A stretch of DNA of 64,000 nt, taken from NCBI GenBank assembly GCA_028287895.1, contig JAQBOV010000050.1, positions 1-64,000 of the forward strand. Reading direction: 5' to 3'. Numbering within the stretch: the stretch's first letter is position 1; every line of letters begins with the position of its first letter. Under the pieces are notes generated by a model, which was given only the letters and a program-made list of their open reading frames with translations, was not told where the DNA came from and did no database searches. The DNA is from Mucilaginibacter sp. (GTDB lineage: Bacteria; Bacteroidota; Bacteroidia; Sphingobacteriales; Sphingobacteriaceae). The translations under genes were made by a program, and so were the position numbers. Shown piece after piece: positions 1 through 8,024 of the stretch.

Positions 1-126
1 TCACTTAGGTTTTACGACAAACCGATTCGTGAATGGCTGAGAAAGAAAGCTTTGGTGAAAAAGATAAATTCTAAAGTTAAGCTTAGCGAAAGCCAGAAAA
101 AAATCATCCAGGTAGGTGACAAATAG
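1..126 (+). CDS. C-terminal end of a protein entering from the left
   Basis: The first frame is open from base 1 to a TAG at 124-126 and gives 41 residues, beginning SLRFYDKPIREWL and rich in lysine. The start lies outside the window. A perfect hairpin terminator follows 15 bases after the stop, which supports this being the true end of a plus-strand gene. The fragment is too short to assign a family. The PIREWL piece is faintly like the tail of asparagine-synthase-type proteins, but that is only a guess. Confidence 0.5.
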   Translation, partial: SLRFYDKPIREWLRKKALVKKINSKVKLSESQKKIIQVGDK

Positions 127-140
127 AGAAATGTGCCGAT

Positions 141-176
141 GCCAGAAAACTGTAATAATGTTTTCTGGCCTTTTTA
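141..176 (+). terminator. Rho-independent terminator
   Basis: A perfect 10-bp inverted repeat (141-150 and 160-169) with a 9-base loop is followed by a T-rich tail. It closes the gene that enters from the left edge. Confidence 0.85.
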
Positions 177-393
177 TTCTTCGTTTTATTTCACTGGAGC
201 GATTATGTAAGCCGAAAACCACGCAATAATTACGGTTAATTGAGAGGCGCTCAAATTCAAACTGAATTCCTTCCGCGCCAAAGGGAGAACTGGCTGAGGC
301 GATCACCCCCTTTCTTAACTTTTGGTAAGAATTTCTCTGATAACATCACTGCTGATAATTATAAATCACCCACATTTCTATGTTGCCATGTAG

Positions 394-846
394 GGGGTAA
401 ATGAAAGAAATCTCCATTATCACCTATACAATGACGGATATAACGTGATTGTTCCTGAAGTAAACGCCTGTTATGCCGTTGACTTAAATACAGGAATTAT
501 CAAAGAAAAAGTACCTTGGAAAGGCTTTTTTGTGTTGTTTAATCATGACCCTCGTTTCAATGTAGAAAATCACAGGTTATATGTCAATAATTATAACAAC
601 GATACTGATTTACTCTGTATTGATATGACCACAAACAAAAAAAATTGGGAAATGAAAAATACTTACTACCAGGGGTTTTACGAAAATTATGTTGTAGGTT
701 GTACCTCAGATCTTAAGTTTTATTTAATTATTGATAAGATGACAGGGAAAATAGAGCAGAAAGTATCAAAGCCAGAAAGTAATACAATGGATTTTGATTT
801 TATTGACAAGTATATTTTGATCAATCACCAAGCACTTTATCAATAA
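394..846 (+). pseudogene. beta-propeller-like fragment, N-terminus missing
   Basis: The frame is open from 394 to a TAA at 844-846. The first possible start is a GTG at 445, giving 133 residues, and codons before it still read as plausible protein (LYNDGYN). Segments such as CYAVDLNTG and FYLIIDKMTG look like blades of PQQ/WD-type propellers, where a short strand is followed by D-x-x-TG. A propeller needs four or more blades, so this is probably the tail of a larger gene that has lost its front. Base composition is AT-rich compared with the housekeeping genes further right. It could instead be an intact small protein starting at the GTG. Confidence 0.35.
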
Positions 847-1239
847 CATAAAACTGGATTAATAAGAAATTAATGTTACAAATGGGGTTTACGAGGATTC
901 CAACACGACAAACAAACAACAAGTTATTATTATTTACTTTTGAACTAAGACAATTTACTGTCCGGATAAACCATCATTGGGATACTTCCTGTCGGTGATC
1001 GTTTTCGGTCATTACTGGGCTTCCATCGTAACACATTAACGTATGAGCATTTTTAATTCCATCCAGCCGAAGCGACTTGCCAAAAGTGGGCATATTTCCA
1101 AAACGATCCGGCTTTTGTTGAAAAGGCCTATCCTGGACTTGCGGCCATGAGTTCTGGGTATGCCTCCATGCGGGACCGGGACGGCTGGGCTCATCGGTAA
1201 AAATCCGGTGAGGCTACGTACTCGATTAGCGGTTCTTTG
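847..1239. other. Intergenic stretch with a probable gene remnant
   Basis: No intact gene is seen. A plus-strand frame at 1057-1200 reads 47 codons with protein-like composition (for example FQNDPAFVEKAYPG and MRDRDGWAHR) and ends in TAA, but a stop at 1054-1056 precedes it and no good start is present. It looks like the tail of a decayed gene of unknown family. Confidence 0.3.
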
Positions 1240-1812
1240 TTATTGTTCGTCCACTGTGTAATTCAGTTCAGTTACCCCGCAAGTAAATTGTCGAGTAGTC
1301 AATAGTTTTAGTTTTATTTTGTCTTTGATGTCTACAAATAATGGAATTCCTTGTCCAAGAATAATTGGATTAACAAATAGCCAGTAGCCGTCAATTAAGT
1401 TCAGTTGAATAAGTGAATGTGTTGCTGTCGGGCTACCGAAAAGCAAGATGTCTCCACCTGCCTGCTGTTTTATTTCAATTATTCTGTCCGAAAGGTTGTC
1501 GCTAATAATTTTTGTGTTAGTCAAATCCGCGTCTTCCATTGTTTTTGATAAAACAACTTTGTGAACTTTGTTATACCACTTTGAATGTTCAATGTCGTGC
1601 TTCGTCGCTGTCGGCTCGTCTGCTGCAGTAGGCCAGTAATTTTCCATCATCTGATAAGTTACTCGTCCATATAATGCCGTATCGCCTTCGCTTATCCGCT
1701 TACCGACATGATCAAAAATTTCTTCATCAACTTTGATCCAGTCCATTTCTCCGTTCAGTCCTGCTACAAAACCGTCAAGCGATATGTGCATAAATGAAAT
1801 TATTTTTCTCAT
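1240..1812 (-). CDS. dihydrofolate reductase family protein (RibD C-terminal domain)
   Basis: This 190-residue protein matches the RibD C-terminal/DHFR-like fold of NAD(P)H reductases that are common as single-domain proteins in Bacteroidota. The N-terminus MRKIISFMHISLDGFVAG and the middle segment EGDTALYGRVTYQMM are the usual landmarks, with GGDILLFGSPT in the nucleotide-binding region. Such stand-alone members are usually not the housekeeping folA or ribD enzyme, and their substrate is mostly unknown. The gene stands alone on the minus strand, with worn DNA on both sides. The length is normal for the family. Confidence 0.85.
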   Translation of the reverse strand: MRKIISFMHISLDGFVAGLNGEMDWIKVDEEIFDHVGKRISEGDTALYGRVTYQMMENYWPTAADEPTATKHDIEHSKWYNKVHKVVLSKTMEDADLTNTKIISDNLSDRIIEIKQQAGGDILLFGSPTATHSLIQLNLIDGYWLFVNPIILGQGIPLFVDIKDKIKLKLLTTRQFTCGVTELNYTVDEQ

Positions 1813-2140
1813 ATTGTTCTATATTTTATTTTTGTCTTGATATTGTCTTTATAATGACCGCTAACTACTGGCTGTATGACTCAATAAGCACATCATATAG
1901 TCCGATCAGACTGGATGTAATTCGAACCATTTGGTAGAACAATTGAAGCTTTTAAATGAATTAGCTTAATTTGCTTCTATTCACCTATGTGCTGAACAAG
2001 GTTCGGTATATTAATTGATAATACCGATAGCTTATCTTAAATTTACCAGAATTTAGTAATACTTGTACCCTCAAATTCGAAGTGGAATTGTTTGATGATC
2101 TCTGCTGCAACAACCCTTTTTTACGTTAGATGCTGAAGCG
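1813..2140. other. Intergenic stretch, nothing recognised
   Basis: AT-rich DNA between two minus-strand genes. I see no open frame of note, no hairpin terminator and no clear promoter with both -33 and -7 elements. Confidence 0.5.
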
Positions 2141-3373
2141 TTAAACTTCCACCCCAAGCTTAATGTGCCTAAATAACTCCTTTTTGTTTAACCACTGAAG
2201 CACCAATAAGGAAATGACCACAAATACCCCGCCCAGCAAACTTTCGGTGAGCAGCATAGCCTTGATTCCCGAACGGCCATATACCCAGCCGTCCAAAGCG
2301 GTCATATACACGGGAGCAATGTTGCTGAAAGAGGATATCAACGCGTATTTGGTAGACCCGAGGTCTGGACCGATAGCATGCAAGGCAACCGCGGAAAAAG
2401 CAGCCGAAGCACATCCGAAAGCAAAAGCGTAGCTAAGTATCCCTACGGTATAGGTAAAGGGATTAAAACCAGCAAATGCCATGAATGCGGCAATTAGCGC
2501 CATTAACGAGCCTGCACCAAAAAAAGACCACCATCTGCCAGCCTTGTCTGCTACCCAGCCGCCAACAACGCATCCTAAAACAGTGATGATGGCCCCGAGT
2601 ACGCCGTTCACCAGCGCTACCAGGTCTGCGTCTGCATGCCAGTCCCCGCCTACGGATGACCATATATAAGCAGCGGCTCCAATGCCGACGGGCGTGATAA
2701 TTACCAGGAAAGAATAAATGACCATTGATGACCGCAGCAACGACTTTAAATCGGTAAACAAAAGCTTGAGACGCCCTGTGAGTTCTTTTGACTTATCTGC
2801 CTGTACAGGCGCTACAAAATATAAAGTAAATGTACATACTGCCATTATTAAGCATAATACAACAATGGCAAGCTGGTAAGAATAATGGGTGGATAGCCAG
2901 ATTCCCGCTCCTCCGCCAAACCCCATACCCCCTACATTGCCGGCCTGGTACCAGCCTGCCGCAAGACCCTTCTTTTCCGGATGCACGGTACCGGCCATAA
3001 AACCACCTACCGGCGAAACCACCAGTGTGGCAGCGATCTGCGATAGGAAAACTATAACCGTTAACATAAAGGCGGAACTCAGCCGAAGCGGTATGCCGCA
3101 AAGGAATAATAGTGTAGCAGCGCAAAGCGCCGTACCGATCAAGTACCATTTATGCAGGCTTATTGTAAGGTCAGTCAGCGGGGCCCAGGCAAAGCGCCAT
3201 AAATTTGCTGACAAACCTAATGCGGTTATTGACGCGGTGGTTGCTACGGTAAAACCATGCTGCACCAACAAAAAAGGCAGGGTAACTGATACGAAGCCTG
3301 AGCTGATACCGTAGGGTAAAACCAGGAAAAAAATCAAGTATGGAGCAGTTTGGCGAGGATAGGCCGGGCGCAT
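2141..3373 (-). CDS. MFS transporter (AmpG-like permease)
   Basis: A hydrophobic 410-residue protein with about twelve predicted membrane segments, of the major facilitator superfamily. The first helix carries LPYGISSGFVSVTLPFLL, and the layout of small hydrophilic loops resembles the AmpG/PAT group that moves muropeptides or other solutes across the inner membrane. The substrate cannot be told from the sequence. The open frame extends upstream to 3541, but I chose the ATG at 3371-3373: the extra 56 residues are polar and unlike a transporter, and a Bacteroidota promoter ends only a few bases before this ATG, so an upstream start would not be transcribed from it. Confidence 0.85.
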   Translation of the reverse strand: MRPAYPRQTAPYLIFFLVLPYGISSGFVSVTLPFLLVQHGFTVATTASITALGLSANLWRFAWAPLTDLTISLHKWYLIGTALCAATLLFLCGIPLRLSSAFMLTVIVFLSQIAATLVVSPVGGFMAGTVHPEKKGLAAGWYQAGNVGGMGFGGGAGIWLSTHYSYQLAIVVLCLIMAVCTFTLYFVAPVQADKSKELTGRLKLLFTDLKSLLRSSMVIYSFLVIITPVGIGAAAYIWSSVGGDWHADADLVALVNGVLGAIITVLGCVVGGWVADKAGRWWSFFGAGSLMALIAAFMAFAGFNPFTYTVGILSYAFAFGCASAAFSAVALHAIGPDLGSTKYALISSFSNIAPVYMTALDGWVYGRSGIKAMLLTESLLGGVFVVISLLVLQWLNKKELFRHIKLGVEV

Positions 3374-3376
3374 TTC

Positions 3377-3406
3377 CAAATATAAAAAATAAACACTGAT
3401 AATCAA
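3377..3406 (-). promoter_or_regulatory. Bacteroidota-type promoter of the MFS gene
   Basis: On the minus strand TTG (3404-3406) is followed after 19 bases by TATATTTG (3377-3384), an exact fit to TTG-N19-TAnnTTTG. Transcription should begin roughly at the ATG (3371-3373), so the message would be leaderless or nearly so. Confidence 0.65.
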
Positions 3407-3653
3407 TTGTTTATAAACAGCATGTTTAAGTTTATCTGCCTGTCGTAGAGAATACAAAAAACGATTTGAAAAATAATTATATGATATGTTAACAGAAAGT
3501 GTACCGCAACATTGAGTTTGCGTTATGGCGGCTTGACGCAAGCCATTGAGCGGTAAGAATTCTATGAGCTTTTATTCTATATTTAGGCTGACGAATAAAA
3601 AGCTTATGCTTAAATTTATGGTCAGGCTATTACACTTTAACATTATGCGCTAA

Positions 3654-4120
3654 ATGAAAAGGGTTCTGGTAACCTGCAATATGATTTTTTATGCTGTTTT
3701 TTCATTGCGTGCACAGCACAGGTAATTGATATGCATTTGCATGCCTACCAGGAATCAACGTTTAAAGAACCAGTAAAAGATTACTATGGGAATGGCGGGT
3801 CGGCGAGTGCTGAGCTGCATTTTAAAGAAACGTATCATTATTTAAGACAATTTCACGTGGCTAAAGCTGTAGTAAGCGGATCTGTTGAAAGTTTGGATTA
3901 CTGGATGGCAAATGATACCGATCATGGGTTTATCCGCGGATTCGGAATGAATTTGCCGGATGATTATTGTATGGACAGCGCCAAGTTTGAGACGCTTGTA
4001 AAAGCCGGGAAGATAAAGGTTTTTGGAGAAGTAGGACCTTATTATTCATGTACCACGTTGAGCGATCCGGCGTGGCGACCATACCTGAGGATCTGCGAAA
4101 AGTACGATATACCTGTGCAT
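3654..4120 (+). pseudogene. amidohydrolase relic (frameshifted and truncated)
   Basis: An ATG at 3654 starts a signal-peptide-like stretch (MKRVLVTCNMIFYAVFSLRA) that stops after 23 codons. The rest of the protein continues in another frame from about 3717 (VIDMHLHAY). The metal-binding H-x-H of the amidohydrolase superfamily is visible in MHLHAY, and FGEVGPYYS and CEKYDIPVH are typical later segments. Homology ends at about 4120, exactly where the next metal ligands should follow (usually IPVHIHTG), and is replaced by the tail of another gene. So there is one frameshift near the start and loss of the whole second half. It cannot make an active enzyme. Confidence 0.7.
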
Positions 4121-4256
4121 AGCCGGCGAAAACCTGGGTGGTGCTGACGTTGAACTTACAACTGACGACTTGGCGCAGATTGAAGATGCGGCATCAAAAA
4201 TAAGAATTGAGGGCGCCCGTTATCCTGAACATTTGCAAAAACGTGTCGGGAACTAA
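4121..4256 (+). pseudogene. C-terminal remnant of an aldo/keto reductase
   Basis: From about 4121 a new frame encodes ENLGGADVELTTDDL, followed by an EGARYPEHL segment and a TAA at 4254-4256. This is the characteristic C-terminal end of aldo/keto reductases. The first ~280 residues, including the catalytic tetrad, are absent. It abuts the amidohydrolase relic without a gap, which points to a deletion that removed the DNA between an amidohydrolase gene and a downstream aldo/keto reductase gene. It sits 25 bases before an intact short-chain dehydrogenase. Confidence 0.7.
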
Positions 4257-4281
4257 ATGGGAACCCTTTAAAATAAACATT

Positions 4282-5109
4282 ATGAAAAACGTAATTGTAG
4301 TAATCGGTGCCGGATCAATAGGTCAGGCAATTTCCAGGAGAGTAAGTGCAGGAAAACATATCCTGCTGGCCGACGTCCGCCAGGATAACGCAGAAGCCGC
4401 TGCTAAGGTTTTAAGTGAAGCCGGCTTCGAGGTGAGCACGGCTACCGTTGATATATCATCCCGTGAATCCATTCATGCACTGGTTAAACTGGCCACCTCT
4501 ATTGGCAGCATTATGGGATTGATACAGGCCGCGGGCGTATCTCCGTCGCAAGCATCGCCTTCCACTATACTGCATGTGGACTTGTATGGTAACGCGGTTA
4601 TCCTGGAAGAATTTGGAGAGGTGATAGCAAGCGGCGGTTCAGGTGTAGTCATTGCTTCACAGTCCGGCCACCGCCTGCCAGCACTAACACCTGAACAAAA
4701 CAAGGCGCTCGCCACTACGCCTACCGATCAGTTACTTTCCCTTGATTTCTTACAGCCGGATTACGTAAAGGATTCCCTGCATGCTTACCAGTTATCCAAA
4801 AGAGGAAATTCGCTTCGGGTAATGGCCGAAGCAGTAAGGTGGGGCAAACGGGGAGCACGGATCAATACTATCAGTCCGGGAATTATCATTACGCCACTCG
4901 CCAAAGACGAACTTTCCGGGCCGCGTGGTGAAGGCTATCGCCGCATGATTGATATCTCCGCTGTAGGAAGAGCGGGAACGCCTGATGAAGTTGGAAACGT
5001 CGGCGCATTGCTGATGGGAGCCGACGGCGCATTTATTACCGGCAGCGATTTTTTAATGGATGGCGGTGTAACGGCTGCTTACTGGTACGGCGAACTGGCA
5101 CAAGCCTGA
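4282..5109 (+). CDS. short-chain dehydrogenase/reductase (SDR)
   Basis: A 275-residue NAD(P)-dependent oxidoreductase of the SDR family. The N-terminal nucleotide-binding motif is the variant GAGSIGQ in place of TGxxxGxG. The catalytic YxxxK appears as YQLSK near residue 173, INTISPGII follows as usual, and the C-terminus has the common FITGSDFLMDGG. The frame is open from 4207, but the ATG at 4282 gives a start directly at the Rossmann strand (MKNVIVVIGAG), and the upstream codons overlap the aldo/keto reductase remnant. Substrate unknown. A sugar O-acetyltransferase follows after 46 bases in the same direction. Confidence 0.88.
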   Translation: MKNVIVVIGAGSIGQAISRRVSAGKHILLADVRQDNAEAAAKVLSEAGFEVSTATVDISSRESIHALVKLATSIGSIMGLIQAAGVSPSQASPSTILHVDLYGNAVILEEFGEVIASGGSGVVIASQSGHRLPALTPEQNKALATTPTDQLLSLDFLQPDYVKDSLHAYQLSKRGNSLRVMAEAVRWGKRGARINTISPGIIITPLAKDELSGPRGEGYRRMIDISAVGRAGTPDEVGNVGALLMGADGAFITGSDFLMDGGVTAAYWYGELAQA

Positions 5110-5155
5110 TAGGGCGGTCTAACCAAATAGTTATTGACAATTAGAAACTGTTGGC

Positions 5156-5716
5156 ATGAGCAGAGACATTTTTGAAAGATTGAAAGCCGGCGAACTTGTT
5201 CACCTTGACGACCCGGAATTTTACAAGGTGGATGAGGTAGTTAATCGTACACTCGCTTTGTCACCTACCCTTAATAGCGCTACGAGTATTGACGAGATAC
5301 GGGAAAAGTTGGGTGTGATCATTGGCACCCACCTGGATAAAAGCAGTACTGTGTTTGCGCCCTTTTACACCAATTTTGGACGCTTCATCAATATTGGCAA
5401 ACATGTATTTATCAATCATGCCTGTTCCTTCCTGGACATGGGTGGTATCACCCTGGAGGACCATGTGCTGATCGGACCAAAAGTTAATCTTATTACCGAA
5501 AACCATCCACTGGATACATCTATCAGACGTGGAATGATTTGCAAGCCGATTCTTATTAAACGAAAAGCATGGATTGGTGCGGGGGCAACCATCCTGCCAG
5601 GTGTAACCGTTGGCGAAAACGCCGTTGTCGCTGCGGGGGCTGTTGTAAGTAAGGACGTTCCTGCCAACACCATAGTCGGCGGTGTTCCGGCAAAAGTCAT
5701 TAAACAGCTATTGTAA
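5156..5716 (+). CDS. sugar O-acetyltransferase (maltose/galactoside type, left-handed beta helix)
   Basis: A 186-residue hexapeptide-repeat acyltransferase of the Maa/LacA/NodL group. Imperfect [LIV]-G-x4 repeats run from residue ~70 to 180 (NIGKHVFI, IGPKVNLI, IGAGATILPGV, VAAGAVVSKDV). The probable catalytic His is in ENHPLD, and the family signature VGGVPAKVI closes the protein. It transfers acetyl from acetyl-CoA to a sugar hydroxyl; the exact acceptor cannot be inferred. The length matches the family. It probably shares a transcript with the upstream SDR. A broken cupin gene follows. Confidence 0.9.
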   Translation: MSRDIFERLKAGELVHLDDPEFYKVDEVVNRTLALSPTLNSATSIDEIREKLGVIIGTHLDKSSTVFAPFYTNFGRFINIGKHVFINHACSFLDMGGITLEDHVLIGPKVNLITENHPLDTSIRRGMICKPILIKRKAWIGAGATILPGVTVGENAVVAAGAVVSKDVPANTIVGGVPAKVIKQLL

Positions 5717-5756
5717 CTGCTTTAAAAACATAATAAACAACTTAAAAAATTAGCAA

Positions 5757-5973
5757 ATGGACAAAAACACATTTCCAAAGGGAAACCAAGGGTCGGCTGA
5801 TTATTTCACCGGCACGGCTTGGGTCAACATTCTAGTACCGAAAGATGAAACTGGCTCCTATAATATCGGCAATGTTGTGTTTGAGCCAGGCTGTCGCAAC
5901 AACTGGCATACACACGCTACGGACAGATCCTGCTAATTATAGAGGTAAACGTTTTTACCAGGAATGGCGATGA
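5757..5973 (+). pseudogene. cupin domain protein, frameshifted
   Basis: The ATG at 5757 opens 59 codons ending at TAA 5934-5936. The text reads like small cupins fused to or found with carboxymuconolactone decarboxylases (FTGTAWVN, FEPGCRNNWHTHA), and the first two metal-binding histidines of the cupin are in WHTH. Just after them the frame is lost. The expected continuation GQILLIIE appears in another frame (about 5920-5952), and GKRFYQEW in yet another (to TGA 5971-5973). At least two indels have therefore occurred, and most of the second cupin motif is missing. Non-functional. Confidence 0.7.
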
Positions 5974-6127
5974 TTCAGCTGCTCTGAAAACGTGCTGTAA
6001 AAAATGAGCAGAGCTTTATTGGTTGGTTTGTTAAGCATAAATATCTGCAAGCTTTTGATGCCAATATCAGGAAAACTTGCAGATAAAATAGCCATATATT
6101 CTCGTCATACCTCAAAAAAAATTAATT

Positions 6128-6183
6128 GCAAATAAATTTGCGCAACTCAAAAGTTGCATATATATTTGCAACCTGTAGGTTGC
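6128..6183 (+). promoter_or_regulatory. ArsR operon promoter with palindromic operators
   Basis: A consensus promoter, TTTG (6137-6140), 20 bases, TATATTTG (6161-6168), lies just ahead of the ArsR-family gene. Two perfect palindromes with 6-bp arms and 4-base spacers overlap it: GCAACT/AGTTGC (6142-6157, in the promoter spacer) and GCAACC/GGTTGC (6168-6183, at the expected transcription start). A third, GCAAAT/ATTTGC (6128-6141), overlaps the -33 element. The two main centres are 26 bp apart. The placement suggests autorepression by the ArsR protein, which is inference. Confidence 0.65.
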
Positions 6184-6199
6184 GTATTGAATTTTAAAA

Positions 6200-6520
6200 A
6201 TGAAACAAGATTTATTCCAGGCCATAGCTGACCCGACACGCAGGGCCATTTTAACTTTAATTGCTGTCCAGGCATTAACACCAAATGTTATGGCGGAGAA
6301 ATTCGATATGAGCCGGCAGGCAGTATCAAAACATATTAAAGTATTACATGAATGCGAATTGATTAAGTCTGAGCAGAGTGGCAGGGAAATTTATTATCAC
6401 TTCAACGCAAAAAAAATGCAGGAATTTGACCATTGGTTAGCCCAGTTCAGGCAGAACTGGGAAACTCAGTTTAATCAACTCGACCAGGTATTATCAACAA
6501 TGAAAAAACAGAAAAAATGA
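6200..6520 (+). CDS. ArsR-family winged-helix repressor (SdpR-like)
   Basis: A 106-residue HTH regulator. The N-terminus [18 protein letters not shown] is the standard ArsR opening, and the recognition helix region is [19 protein letters not shown], followed by the wing ([11 protein letters not shown]). There are no cysteine pairs in the helix, so it is not a metal sensor of the ArsR/SmtB kind. It belongs with the regulators that sit next to SRPBCC (AHSA1) genes. Its stop overlaps the start of the AHSA1 gene (ATGA), showing translational coupling. It is likely to bind the palindromes around its own promoter. Confidence 0.92.
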   Translation: MKQDLFQAIADPTRRAILTLIAVQALTPNVMAEKFDMSRQAVSKHIKVLHECELIKSEQSGREIYYHFNAKKMQEFDHWLAQFRQNWETQFNQLDQVLSTMKKQKK

Positions 6521-7014
6521 ACAACGATTTACTATTTGATTTTAACGTTGACAAAGCAGCAAAAACGGTATATATCACCAGGGAATTTAATGCCGGGCAG
6601 TCTTTGGTATGGGATGCCTTCACCAAACAGGAAATACTCGACCAATGGGCTGCGCCTGCTCCCATGCGCTGCATAACCAAATACATGGACTTCGAAGTTG
6701 GGGGCCGAAGGTTTTATGCGATGACAAGTCCCGAAGGACAAAAGCGTTGGATATTACAGAAATATACCTCCATTACCCCAAAAAACAATTTCAAGCTCTA
6801 CAATTGCTTTGCCGACAAAGACGAAAATCCTGAATTGCCGGGTTCTGAATGGGATCACACTTTCAGCGAAGAAAATGGGATCACCAAAGTGCACATCACC
6901 ATTTATAATGAATCGCTTGAACGGATGCAGAATTTACATGAGGGCTTCAAGATAGGGTATACTGTAATGTTAACCAACCTCGACAATCTGCTTGCGACAT
7001 TAAAGCAGAAATAA
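6517..7014 (+). CDS. SRPBCC / AHSA1-domain protein
   Basis: A 165-residue START-like domain of the Activator of Hsp90 ATPase homologue 1 type. Segments typical of the family are [19 protein letters not shown] at the front and DQWAAPAP, where the ligand cavity begins, and a C-terminal helix ([16 protein letters not shown]). These proteins are small ligand-binding folds with no settled reaction. The pairing with an ArsR regulator is a common arrangement in many bacteria and suggests that the ligand pocket serves a detoxification or stress response. It overlaps the regulator by 4 bases. A VOC protein follows after 34 bases. Confidence 0.9.
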   Translation: MNNDLLFDFNVDKAAKTVYITREFNAGQSLVWDAFTKQEILDQWAAPAPMRCITKYMDFEVGGRRFYAMTSPEGQKRWILQKYTSITPKNNFKLYNCFADKDENPELPGSEWDHTFSEENGITKVHITIYNESLERMQNLHEGFKIGYTVMLTNLDNLLATLKQK

Positions 7015-7048
7015 TAACAGGAAAATTTAACCAATTAAGATAAAAATT

Positions 7049-7477
7049 ATGAAAGCAATTAATCCCTGGATCAACTTCAATGGCAATGCCGAAGAAGCGT
7101 TCACTTTTTACAAATCAGTTTTCGGCGGAGAGTTCGCAAAGGTCGTTCGTTTCAAAGACTTAGCAAGCGCTGAATTTCCGGTAGCAGAACCTGAAGCAAA
7201 CAAAATAATGCACATTGCTTTGCCGATTGGCAAAAACAATGTGTTAATAGCCAATGACGTTCCCGAATTTATGGGACGGGTAAACGAAAATGAAAACAGG
7301 TCTAAAATAGCAGTTAATGCAGAAAGTCGTGAAGAAGCAGACAAAATTTTTAACGGGTTATCAGCCGGTGGAGATATTGAAGGGCCTATTGGCGATAGTC
7401 CCTGGGGTACCTACGCGGGAATGTTTAGAGACAAATATGGCATTGAATGGATCGTAGAATTTGACCCTAAATCATAA
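7049..7477 (+). CDS. VOC family protein (PhnB/YjdN-like)
   Basis: A 142-residue vicinal-oxygen-chelate fold. It starts MKAINPWINFNGNAEEAFTFY, the hallmark of the PhnB-like (3-demethylubiquinone-type) group, and ends DKYGIEWIVEF, also conserved. The middle part has HIALPIGKNNVLIAND. Members are often called glyoxalase-like, but no reaction is established for this subgroup. It is third in a probable operon with the ArsR and AHSA1 genes, a set frequently found together. Confidence 0.9.
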   Translation: MKAINPWINFNGNAEEAFTFYKSVFGGEFAKVVRFKDLASAEFPVAEPEANKIMHIALPIGKNNVLIANDVPEFMGRVNENENRSKIAVNAESREEADKIFNGLSAGGDIEGPIGDSPWGTYAGMFRDKYGIEWIVEFDPKS

Positions 7478-7860
7478 CGGGTAATTTAACCGAAGGAAAC
7501 TACCAACGCCTAAAAACAGTTCGACCGAACGGCGGATTCAACATCAAATTGGACCTTTCAGCATATGACCTGTGTTTTCACCGCACCATATAAGAGGAAA
7601 GCCTCAGATTTTATCCGATGCTTTCCTCTGGGTCAGTCAGCCGAAACAAGAACAATTAGAGATTTCGGAGTATCCCATATCGAAGGATCGAATCCACATC
7701 ATAAGGGATAATTTTCTTTTCCGGCTGGGAGAATCAGATAACTCCTTCTAATTGGTTCGATGTATGCCGAAAAATTCACTTTTGAAGACCTTCAACATCG
7801 AACCGCCAAGACGAGCGATTCGTGCTCTTTTATTTATTTGATTAACAAACAGTTAGCCAA
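7478..7860. other. Intergenic stretch with two inverted repeats
   Basis: No credible gene. Two perfect inverted repeats stand out: a 10-bp pair at 7593-7602/7620-7629 and a 9-bp pair at 7754-7762/7796-7804 (GGTTCGATG and its complement). Neither has a T tail. Together with the tRNA fragment next to them, they suggest a decayed integration site. Confidence 0.4.
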
Positions 7861-7900
7861 GAAAAAAGAAAGGGCAAACAACAAAAATTTGTGTTTGCCC
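7861..7900 (-). terminator. Terminator of a lost tRNA transcript
   Basis: Read on the minus strand, a 9-bp stem (7892-7900 and 7872-7880) with an 11-base loop is followed by TTTCTTTTTTC. It lies 4 bases beyond the CCA end of the tRNA fragment, as expected for a tRNA terminator. Confidence 0.75.
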
Positions 7901-7904
7901 AGTC

Positions 7905-7953
7905 TGGCTCCTGAGGCTGGGCTCGAACCAGCGACCCTCTGATATTTGGTCAG
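7905..7953 (-). tRNA. tRNA 3' fragment (T arm, acceptor strand, CCA); 5' half missing
   Basis: On the minus strand the T arm GCTGG-TTCGAGC-CCAGC (7916-7932) is followed by a 7-base acceptor strand, a discriminator G and an encoded CCA (7905-7907). A 4-bp stem with a 7-base loop (7939-7953) stands where the anticodon arm should be, but the loop lacks U33, and nothing upstream pairs with the acceptor strand. It is therefore a partial tRNA, of the kind left at an integration site. Open frames across it are artefacts. Confidence 0.6.
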
Positions 7954-8024
7954 TGGGCGATCTGTTTTTATTGTTTTATTATCAGCATGTTAAAAACGCA
8001 GATATGGCAGTATAAATTACAGAC

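Noticed and set aside
7660..7700. A second tRNA-like T loop (GGATCGAATCC) near 7684
   Set aside because: One key base of the T loop is wrong and no acceptor or anticodon stem can be built around it.
7760..7942. A 60-codon frame ending in PEAGLEPATL
   Set aside because: It reads through the antisense of the tRNA fragment; such text is a well-known false protein from tRNA ends.
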